Positions 53,535-62,224 of a DNA stretch of 64,000 nt are shown in pieces. Source of the stretch: Dechloromonas sp. H13 (GTDB lineage: Bacteria > Pseudomonadota > Gammaproteobacteria > Burkholderiales > Rhodocyclaceae); the NCBI RefSeq assembly GCF_009469615.1, contig NZ_SSXX01000002.1, positions 609,001 to 673,000 on the forward strand, read 5' to 3'. The notes under the pieces are model-generated. The model did not search any database. It saw only the letters and a program-made list of their open reading frames with translations, and was not told the origin of the DNA. The position numbers and the translations under genes were made by a program. Numbering within the stretch: position 1 is the first letter of the stretch; each line of letters starts with the position of its first letter.

Positions 53535-54259
53535 ACGCGCCCGGCGCGCTGCCCTGGCTGGCCCGGCCCGGGTTGGCCGGCGGCATCGACAAGGACGGCA
53601 GCCGGGCGGCGGAACTGCTTGGCCTGGGTTTCGGCAGCGTCGAATTCGGCTCGGTCACGGTGCACCCCGTCGCCGGCTCGAATCCCGGCCTTGCCGCGCT
53701 GGTCGCCCGGCTCAGCGCGCTCGACCGTTCAGCCCCGCAACGTACCGCGATTGGCATCGGCCTCGGGCTGCCGCCCGAAGCCACCGCCGAAACCCTGGCC
53801 GACGAATGGCAGGCCGGCCTCGCCGCCGCCTGGCCGGTGGCCGACTACGTCAGCCTGAATCTGAGCGCCAGGGCCAACCAGCGCTTTCTCGCACCAGTCC
53901 ACCGCCGCACCTTGCTCGCCGCCCTGCGCACCGTCGCCGCCTGCCGCGATCGATTGGCCGAAGCCGGCCGCCGCGTGCTGCTGGCAATCAAAATCCCACT
54001 GGCCGAGGCGGCAGGGCTGCTCGAAACCATGACCGAAACCGGCTTTGCGCAACTGACCGTCGTCCGCCCCGATCACCGTGCAGGCTTTGACGAATTGGCC
54101 GACTTGACCGGCGGCATTGGGCGACCAGCGCTGGTCGCAGTCGGTGGCATCCGCAATGCTGCCGATGTCGCAGCCGCCCGTGCCGCAGGGGCGGCCGGTG
54201 TCCAGCTTCATCGTCTATTCATCGAACACGGTGCCGGGTGTCTGGCGCACCTGACTTGA
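53531..54259 (+). CDS. Short dihydroorotate dehydrogenase-like protein
   Basis: 242 residues with a PyrD-type flavin TIM-barrel pattern: GLAGGIDKDGSRAAELLGLGFG, EFGSVTVHP, SLNLSAR, AIKIPL and a late VAVGGIRNAADV phosphate-binding loop. It is about 100 residues shorter than class 2 PyrD, and the catalytic Ser/Asn loop (usually INISSPNT) reads LNLSARAN, so orotate synthesis is doubtful. It is coupled to the SerC-like gene and ends the pqqE operon. A role in cofactor or amino acid chemistry is possible but not shown. Confidence 0.7.
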   Translation: MNAPGALPWLARPGLAGGIDKDGSRAAELLGLGFGSVEFGSVTVHPVAGSNPGLAALVARLSALDRSAPQRTAIGIGLGLPPEATAETLADEWQAGLAAAWPVADYVSLNLSARANQRFLAPVHRRTLLAALRTVAACRDRLAEAGRRVLLAIKIPLAEAAGLLETMTETGFAQLTVVRPDHRAGFDELADLTGGIGRPALVAVGGIRNAADVAAARAAGAAGVQLHRLFIEHGAGCLAHLT

Positions 54260-54385
54260 TTGTCGACGGTTGAAGCCTATCTGCAGCCTGAAAATGTAAT
54301 GGTCATCTGGCAACATTCGGCCAGTGCCTGCCGTATGCCTCTGCCATGGAGCAGCCATATAAGTTTCTGAGGCCGGCAATGCGTT

Positions 54386-55627
54386 TCAGCGATCGATCAG
54401 TCGGACCCGGGACATCAGGATTCCACCGGCAACGAGAAAGACACCCAGCGAAACCATGGCCATCCGCTGGCTCCCGGCAACGGCGCTGACGGCGCCGAAC
54501 AACAGCGGCCCGAGCGCCGATGACGCCCGGCCGGCCAGTGCGTGAAAGCCGAAATACTCCGCAGTCCGATCAGTCGGGATCATGCGTGAGAACATGCTGC
54601 GGCACAGGCTTTGGGTCGATCCCAGAACCAGCCCGAGAACGATCACGATGGCCAGCGGCGCATATTCGCCGTCGGCCCAGCCCATCAGGGCGAGTACCAC
54701 GGCCCAGATCAGCAGCGTGACATTGAGCGCCCCGCGCTGACTCCAGCGGTCGCCAAGCCAGCCGAAGAACATGGTCGCCGGAATGGCGATCAACTGGAAG
54801 GCCAGCGAATACATCAGCACCTGCTGCACGCTCAGGCCGAATGTCGTCTTGAAAAAGATTGCCGCGAAAAAGATGACCGTGACCATGGCATCGTTGAGCA
54901 GATAGTAGGCGAGCAAAAATTTCGGTATCTCGCGCTCGTTTCGCCAGTTGCAAATGGTTGCCCAAATCTGCCGATACGGGCGAATGCTGCGCGTGTTGCG
55001 GTCGACCCTGATTTCTCGAGGAAATCGGGAAATCGCTGCCAGCCCGACCACCAGCAGAAATACGGCCGTCACCAGAAATGCCTGGGCAAAATGGGATTCA
55101 TTGCCGGGTACGATGCCACCGCGAATGAACGGAAGGCAAAGCAGGAAACAGGCGATCCCGCCCAGATAGCTCAAGCCCCAGCCAATGCCGGAGATGCGCG
55201 CGGAATTTTCAGGTGTCGAAATTTGCGGCAGATAGGCGTTGTACAGGGCTCCCGCCAGCAGTGAAGCCAGTTGGGCAACCGCGAACAAGGCGATGCCCGA
55301 CGCGATATCGCCCTGTTCCAGCGTGACCATCAAGGCCGTTGCCAGACCGCAGGCAATCGTTGCTGCGGCCAGCCAGGTGCGGCGGTGACCATGACTATCG
55401 ACAACGGCGCCGAGCCACGGGCTGATCAATCCGGCGGCGATTAGCGGCAAGGCGACGGCCAGCGACCACAGCCCATCCGCCAGCGGGTGTGCGGCAGCAA
55501 TGAACGAGGTGAAGTAAATCGCATAGCCGACCGCCGGAATCATCAGCCCGTAACCATGCGCGGCGACGTCATAAAGCACCCAGGCGCCAATGGTGCCGCG
55601 CGCGGTGTGGCTTCCGGAAATCCTCAC
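54386..55627 (-). CDS. UMF1/Atg22-type MFS transporter
   Basis: 413 residues with twelve membrane helices. The opening GAWVLYDVAAHGYGLMIPAVGYAIYF and the GSTQSLCRSMFSRMIP block are characteristic of the UMF1 (vacuole effluxer Atg22-like) family. Its start overlaps the LysR gene's stop by 4 bp, so the two form one unit divergent from the sulfatase gene. It might move a product of sulfate-ester breakdown; this is inferred from position. A left-arm-only motif copy is at 54995-55006. Confidence 0.85.
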   Translation of the reverse strand: MRISGSHTARGTIGAWVLYDVAAHGYGLMIPAVGYAIYFTSFIAAAHPLADGLWSLAVALPLIAAGLISPWLGAVVDSHGHRRTWLAAATIACGLATALMVTLEQGDIASGIALFAVAQLASLLAGALYNAYLPQISTPENSARISGIGWGLSYLGGIACFLLCLPFIRGGIVPGNESHFAQAFLVTAVFLLVVGLAAISRFPREIRVDRNTRSIRPYRQIWATICNWRNEREIPKFLLAYYLLNDAMVTVIFFAAIFFKTTFGLSVQQVLMYSLAFQLIAIPATMFFGWLGDRWSQRGALNVTLLIWAVVLALMGWADGEYAPLAIVIVLGLVLGSTQSLCRSMFSRMIPTDRTAEYFGFHALAGRASSALGPLLFGAVSAVAGSQRMAMVSLGVFLVAGGILMSRVRLIDR

Positions 55628-56631
55628 GATTTTGTCTTTGTCTCAGGTGCCGCGGGATTTTGAGGATTTGCTTTGGAGCCGAGATGGGTCGCCAGCAGCG
55701 CGTTCTCGCGTTCAACAGTTTCAGCTTCAACTTCGCGCAATCGCGCCATGAATTCCCGCGCGGCTGCAGACAAACTGCGATCACGCTTGGAGATGAACCC
55801 GTAGTTGGTATGCATCCAGGGCAAGTGACAATCGAGGATCACGAGATCTCCAGCCAGGAGCTCACGCTCGATAGCGCCGATGGTCATAAGAAGTATGGCA
55901 TCGCATCCCATCGTGATTCGCCGCGCAAGGCTCATCGAATCGATCGTCACTGCCGGAAGAAAGTGCCCGGTATCCTGGTCGATCCTGCCGCCTGCCTGCC
56001 CCTGCGCCAGTATTCCTGCCAGGGCGGGCGGGAAGACGGTGCCGACCAGCGGGTAGGCAAGTATTTCTTCCAGGGTCAGTCCGCGCCTGCCGGCAAGTGG
56101 ATGTTGCGGACGGCAGCAAAAGAATCCGGCGTGAACCGGTAGCGCCTCAAGCGTGAGGCGTTGTTCATCATGCCATTCGCGGATGTCTGCGACGCCCAGG
56201 TCAAAGCTGCCGCCCAGGATGCGATTGACGATCGCCAGCGGGCTGGCAGTTTCCACCCTGATCTGCAATTTCGGATAGGCGGCAATCAGCCGCGAAACCG
56301 CCGGTCCGACAGAAATCTCGAAGGGAAACGGTCCGGCGCCGATCGCCAGTTCGCCAATTTCGATCCCCTGCATCAACCGGATCTCGCGTTGCAGTTCATT
56401 CTCCTTGGCGACGATCTCCCTGCCGCGTTCGAGAATGAGGCGGCCATAGGCGGTTGGTTCCACGCCACCACTGGTCCGGTCGAAGAGTTGCACGCCCAGT
56501 GTCTCCTCGAGGTTGGAAATGCTGCGCGATAGCGCGGGCTGGGAGATATGCAACGATTCGGCGGCACGGGCGAAATTGCGGTGCTTGGCCAGTGAAAGCA
56601 TCTGTCGCAACAGTTTGATATCCAGGCTCAT
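55624..56631 (-). CDS. LysR-family regulator divergent from the sulfatase
   Basis: 335 residues. The N-terminal winged helix (FARAAESLHISQPALSRSISNLEETLGVQLFDR) is followed by a LysR substrate-binding domain. The C-terminus is extended and charged. It is divergent from the arylsulfatase gene; a perfect GCAAT-N6-ATTGC dyad (56649-56664) between them has the T-N11-A form of LysR sites and lies 18 bp before its own start. The inducer is probably a sulfate ester or aromatic product; this is inference. Confidence 0.9.
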   Translation of the reverse strand: MSLDIKLLRQMLSLAKHRNFARAAESLHISQPALSRSISNLEETLGVQLFDRTSGGVEPTAYGRLILERGREIVAKENELQREIRLMQGIEIGELAIGAGPFPFEISVGPAVSRLIAAYPKLQIRVETASPLAIVNRILGGSFDLGVADIREWHDEQRLTLEALPVHAGFFCCRPQHPLAGRRGLTLEEILAYPLVGTVFPPALAGILAQGQAGGRIDQDTGHFLPAVTIDSMSLARRITMGCDAILLMTIGAIERELLAGDLVILDCHLPWMHTNYGFISKRDRSLSAAAREFMARLREVEAETVERENALLATHLGSKANPQNPAAPETKTKS

Positions 56632-56648
56632 GCAGAAATGTTATCACC

Positions 56649-56664
56649 GCAATCAAATCATTGC
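56649..56664. promoter_or_regulatory. LysR-type operator
   Basis: GCAAT and ATTGC are separated by 6 bp in the 116-bp divergent gap between the LysR and sulfatase genes, with the T-N11-A spacing of LysR-family sites. Confidence 0.6.
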
Positions 56665-56747
56665 ATGAAACGTAATTCGATTCTTATGTTCTAGTAATAC
56701 ACCGACCGTTGAGCGGTTAATTTCGTTAGTTCATCGAGGAGAGGTCC

Positions 56748-58334
<1,587 letters not shown>

Positions 58335-58346
58335 GTTGATCGACAG

Positions 58347-58380
58347 CGGGGCGTCGTCATGATTGACGGCGCCCCGTTTT
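58347..58380 (+). terminator. Intrinsic terminator after the sulfatase gene
   Basis: CGGGGCGTCGTCA and TGACGGCGCCCCG form a 13-bp stem (one G-T pair, 4-nt loop) followed by TTTT. The HAD gene starts 21 bp later, so some readthrough is likely if the genes are co-expressed. Confidence 0.88.
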
Positions 58381-58401
58381 GCATTGAAATACGGGGTTTC
58401 C

Positions 58402-59409
58402 ATGAAGAAAACATTGGGCAGGATGGCCGCTGTTTTGCTGAGCGCAGCGGCAGCAATTGCCTTTGCGGCCCCGGTCTCGGGTGCGGACCCGCTGCCATCC
58501 TGGAACGACACCACGTCGCGACGTGCCATCGTCGAGTTTGTCGGGAAGGTGACGCAAGAAGGCTCCCCCGACTATGTGCCGGTGCCCGAACGCATCGCCA
58601 CCTTCGACAATGACGGGACGCTGTGGGCCGAGCAACCGATGTATTTTCAGGCCTTTTTCGTCGTCGACCGCGTCAAGGCGCTGGCCCCGCAGCATCCGGA
58701 GTGGACAACGCAAGAGCCGTTCGCGTCGGTGCTCAAGGGCGACATGAAAGCGGCGCTGGCGGGCGGCGAGAAGGCTCTGCTGGAAATGGTCATGGCCACG
58801 CACGCAGGCATGAGCACGGCGGAATTCGAGCAGATCGTCAAGGATTGGATTGCCACGGCAAAGCACCCGAAGACGGGGCGGCCGATTACCGAGCTGGTCT
58901 ATCGGCCCATGCGCGAACTGCTCGCCTACCTGCGCGCCAACGGCTTCAAGACCTACATCGTCTCCGGCGGCGGCATCGAGTTCATGCGTCCATGGACGGA
59001 GAAGGTTTATGGCGTGCCGCCGGAACAGGTCATTGGCAGCAGCATCAAGACAAAATATGAAATCCGCGACGGCAAGCCGGTGCTGGTGCGCTTGCCGGAA
59101 ATCAACTTCATCGACGACAAGGGCGGCAAACCGGTCGCCATCAACCAGCACATCGGGCGTCGACCGATCGCCGCCTTCGGCAATTCCGACGGCGATCTGC
59201 AGATGCTGCAATGGACGACTGCCGGCACCGGGCCGCGCTTCGCGCTCATCGTCCACCATACCGATGCCGAACGCGAATGGGCTTACGACCGCAAGTCGCA
59301 CATCGGCAAGCTCGACAAGGCGCTCGACGAAGCGCAAGCGCGCGGCTGGACGGTTGTCGATATGAAGAGCGACTGGAAGACGGTCTTCGGGGTGTCAACA
59401 AGGCAATGA
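58402..59409 (+). CDS. Secreted HAD-family phosphatase
   Basis: 335 residues: signal peptide (LLSAAAAIAFAAPVSGAD), then a HAD fold. Motif I is FDNDGTLW, motif II is IVSGGG, and the late AFGNSDGDLQML gives motif IV. The cap region resembles phosphoserine-phosphatase-type proteins. The ATG at 58402 is chosen because it starts the signal peptide. It overlaps the following membrane protein gene by 4 bp. The substrate is unknown; an export role with the sulfatase cluster is plausible. Confidence 0.85.
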   Translation: MKKTLGRMAAVLLSAAAAIAFAAPVSGADPLPSWNDTTSRRAIVEFVGKVTQEGSPDYVPVPERIATFDNDGTLWAEQPMYFQAFFVVDRVKALAPQHPEWTTQEPFASVLKGDMKAALAGGEKALLEMVMATHAGMSTAEFEQIVKDWIATAKHPKTGRPITELVYRPMRELLAYLRANGFKTYIVSGGGIEFMRPWTEKVYGVPPEQVIGSSIKTKYEIRDGKPVLVRLPEINFIDDKGGKPVAINQHIGRRPIAAFGNSDGDLQMLQWTTAGTGPRFALIVHHTDAEREWAYDRKSHIGKLDKALDEAQARGWTVVDMKSDWKTVFGVSTRQ

Positions 59410-60593
59410 ACCACCCATCCGGCATGACGACCGACTCCGCCGAGCACTCTTTCTCGCCCATCGACAACGAGCCGCCCCTGCGCTGGCAGCGCAAGCTCGG
59501 ACTGGCGCCTGCCAACGGCCTGGGCGTCATGCGCCGCGCCATGCTTCTGGCTGGGCTGGCCTGGTTGGTGCCGGTGATCTGGGCGGCGCTCAACCATCGG
59601 CTCTGGGAGGGCGCGCCGGGCGAGTCGCTGTTGCAGCACTTCGGGATTCACGCGCGCTTCCTGCTTGCGGTCGTCCTGCTGGTTATTGCCGAAGCGACGG
59701 TACATAAGGGCTTGATGCAGATCGTCAGGCAGTTCACCGAGTCGGGCATCATCGGCACGGCAGCACGCGCACCCTTCGAACGTGTTCTGCAGGACATGCG
59801 GCGCTTACGCGACACTACACTGCCGTGGGCGCTGCTGCTTGGCCTGGTGCTCGCGTGGACGATCACGGATACGCCCGAGGCGCACACCGACGCGCTGTCG
59901 TGGGCGCTTGACGGCAATGGCCAGCTCGGCTTCGGTGGCTGGTGGGTTGCCTATGTCTCGCGACCGATCTTCGTGGCGCTGTTGCTGGCCTGGCTGTGGC
60001 GGCTGCTGCTGGTTGTGATTTTGTTCGCGCGTATCGGGCGGCTCGATCTCGCGCTGGTTCCCACGCACCCCGACCGCGCCGGCGGACTCGACTTCGTGCA
60101 GGCGCTGCCAGCGGCTTTTGCGCCAGTGAGCCTGGCGCTGTCGGCGGTACTCTCCGCGCACTGGGCGCACGACATTGTCTATCACGAGGTCACGCTGCAG
60201 GCGCTGAAGCTGCCAGCCATTGCCTTTGTGGTCATCAGCGCATTCCTGTGCCTGTTACCCCTGCTGATGCTGGCGCCCGCATTGTTGGCCACCAAGCAGC
60301 GGGCACGCCCGGCCTACGCCGCGCTGGTCGGCGAGCACGGGCGCATGGTGCACCGGCGCTGGATACTGGGCGAGCCGGTGGCCGATCCGACACTGCTCGA
60401 AGCCGCCGAAATCGGGCCGGTCGCCGATACCGCAGCCATCTATGGCGCGGTCAAGGCCATGCGCCTGGCACCGATCGGCATGCGTGCAATGCTTGCAATC
60501 GTGTTGCCGATTGCGTTGCCCATGCTGGTTGCCGCTGCGCTGCAAATCCCGCTCAAAGACATTATCCTGAAATTACTCAAGGCGCTGGTATGA
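59406..60593 (+). CDS. Polytopic membrane protein of unknown function
   Basis: 395 residues with six to eight hydrophobic helices. The N-terminal about 40 residues are soluble. Noticeable blocks are HARFLLAVVLLVIAEATVHKG, TPEAHTDALSWALDG and LVPTHPDRAGGLDFVQ; the last recurs in a family of uncharacterised bacterial membrane proteins. An internal ATG at 59424 is another possible start. The gene is translationally coupled to the HAD phosphatase. No transport or catalytic motif was recognised. Confidence 0.75.
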   Translation: MNHPSGMTTDSAEHSFSPIDNEPPLRWQRKLGLAPANGLGVMRRAMLLAGLAWLVPVIWAALNHRLWEGAPGESLLQHFGIHARFLLAVVLLVIAEATVHKGLMQIVRQFTESGIIGTAARAPFERVLQDMRRLRDTTLPWALLLGLVLAWTITDTPEAHTDALSWALDGNGQLGFGGWWVAYVSRPIFVALLLAWLWRLLLVVILFARIGRLDLALVPTHPDRAGGLDFVQALPAAFAPVSLALSAVLSAHWAHDIVYHEVTLQALKLPAIAFVVISAFLCLLPLLMLAPALLATKQRARPAYAALVGEHGRMVHRRWILGEPVADPTLLEAAEIGPVADTAAIYGAVKAMRLAPIGMRAMLAIVLPIALPMLVAAALQIPLKDIILKLLKALV

Positions 60594-60707
60594 ACGAAGA
60601 TGCTTAGCGAAATACACCGGCGTTTTTGATCCACATGCTCTGAATTTCCCCCTCTGGCACTTGCGCAAAGTGCCGCTCAGTATGTTTTCCCAACCCAGGA
60701 GATAACC

Positions 60708-61490
60708 ATGGTACGTAAGAAACTGGTGCTCAGCCTGCTGGCGATGTCGCTTGCAGCGCCCGCTATATATGCACAGACGGCGCCACCGGCTGCCGCACCC
60801 GCTACGGCACAGGCAGTGGAAAATGCAGTCGATCCGGCATCGATCCAGGCCCTCAAGAACATGGGCGCGCATCTGCAGACCCTCAAGCGCTTCCAGGTAT
60901 CCACCGAACTGACCGGCGAGCGGGTTCTCGCCGATGGTCAGAAGCTGCAGCACACGGCAACGGCGGACATGGACGCCGAGCGTCCGAACCGTCTGCACGC
61001 CCGGATTTGGAGCGCCCGCGCCGAACGCGAGCTGATCTACGACGGCAAGACGGCTACCCTCTATACACCGGCGCAGAAGTACTACTCGACCGTCGAGTAT
61101 TCCGGAAATCTTGGCGAACTGGTCAAGAGGCTGGAAGACCGCTATGGCGTGGAAGTGCCGCTGGCCGACATGTTCATCTGGGGCACGCCGGCGGCATCGT
61201 TCGACAAAATCGAATCGGCAATGAATGCCGGTCAGGACTTCGTCGGCAAGGATCTTTGCGACCACTACGCCTTCCGCCAAGGCAATTTCGACTGGCAGAT
61301 CTGGATCACCACCGGCGACAAGCCGTTGCCGCGCAAGCTTGTGATCACCAATCGCAATGACGAGGCCCGCCCGCAGTCGCTCCAACTGATCGACTGGAAC
61401 CTGAAGCCGACGTTCAAGGACGGGGTCTTCAAGTTCACGCCACCCAAGGGCGCGACTGCGGTCGAAATTCGCCCACTGGTTCAGAAGTAA
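60708..61490 (+). CDS. Secreted DUF2092 protein
   Basis: 260 residues: signal peptide (LLAMSLAAPAIYAQ), an Ala/Pro-rich linker, then a DUF2092 domain with a LolA/LppX-like beta pattern (FQVSTELTGERVLADGQKLQ, RELIYDGKTATLYTPAQKYY, DHYAFRQGNFDWQIWI). DUF2092 proteins are thought to be periplasmic and may bind lipids; none has a settled role. AGGAG lies nine bases before the ATG. It is 12 bp upstream of the Gly/Asn-rich gene. Confidence 0.85.
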   Translation: MVRKKLVLSLLAMSLAAPAIYAQTAPPAAAPATAQAVENAVDPASIQALKNMGAHLQTLKRFQVSTELTGERVLADGQKLQHTATADMDAERPNRLHARIWSARAERELIYDGKTATLYTPAQKYYSTVEYSGNLGELVKRLEDRYGVEVPLADMFIWGTPAASFDKIESAMNAGQDFVGKDLCDHYAFRQGNFDWQIWITTGDKPLPRKLVITNRNDEARPQSLQLIDWNLKPTFKDGVFKFTPPKGATAVEIRPLVQK

Positions 61491-61502
61491 AGGAGCGCCA
61501 AC

Positions 61503-62018
61503 ATGAAAAAATCATTCAACAAATTCTTCCTGGCCCCCCTGACGGCTCTCGTTCTGGCCAGCTTTGCGCTGGCGCCAGTCGCTGAAGCCGGTCGCGGCGG
61601 CGGTGGTCACGGTGGTGGGGGCGGTGCGCGTGCCGGTGGGGGCGGTGGCGCTCATGCTGGTGGTGGTGGCAACCGGCAAATCAACAACAGCAATCGTGAC
61701 GTACGTGCCAACAACGTGCGCAACACCAGCGTGAACAACGTAAATAACCGGAATACGAATATCAATGCCAATCGGAACGTCAATGTCAATGTTGATAACA
61801 ACCGCGGCGGCTGGGACAACGACTATCATCCGGTGGCAACAGCGGCGGCGGTGACCGCAACGGTTGCCGTGACTTCCGCAGTCATCGGTTCGATGGTGCG
61901 CACCGTGCCGGCCGGATGCGTCCCGGTCAACTACGGCGGCATGATCTATCAGCAGTGCGGCAATACCTGGTATCAGCCGCAGGGATCGCAGTACATCGTG
62001 ATCAATCCGCCTTACTGA
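61503..62018 (+). CDS. Secreted Gly/Asn-rich protein
   Basis: 171 residues: signal peptide (LTALVLASFALAPVAEAG), a glycine/histidine-rich block (HGGGGGARAGGGGGAHAGGGG), an Asn-rich stretch (about 60-100, N-x-N-x repeats) and one hydrophobic helix (ATAAAVTATVAVTSAVIGSMV), then a Tyr/Gln-rich end with two cysteines (GCVP, QQCGNTWYQP). It matches small proteins commonly downstream of DUF2092 genes. It may be surface-located. Low complexity prevents a firm family call. Confidence 0.75.
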   Translation: MKKSFNKFFLAPLTALVLASFALAPVAEAGRGGGGHGGGGGARAGGGGGAHAGGGGNRQINNSNRDVRANNVRNTSVNNVNNRNTNINANRNVNVNVDNNRGGWDNDYHPVATAAAVTATVAVTSAVIGSMVRTVPAGCVPVNYGGMIYQQCGNTWYQPQGSQYIVINPPY

Positions 62019-62031
62019 CAGTCATTCTCGC

Positions 62032-62052
62032 GAGGCCGGCGCTGCCGGCCTC
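62032..62052 (+). terminator. Probable terminator after the Gly/Asn-rich gene
   Basis: GAGGCCGGC and GCCGGCCTC form a perfect 9-bp stem with a 3-nt loop, 14 bp after the stop. The following tract (CATTTCCCTAATTTT) is only partly T-rich. Confidence 0.7.
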
Positions 62053-62224
62053 CATTTCCCTAATTTTGTCGGCCCGTCTATCTACACAATCACAATCAAC
62101 AAGATAACGTAGTCCGGTATTTGCCAACCTCTGATGATGTTCGAATGAGTGGCATCAGGCGGGCAGAGTGAAAATCATATGAACCCTGGCTTGAGTCCAG
62201 GGCAAGGGGTAAGGTTTGGAACAA

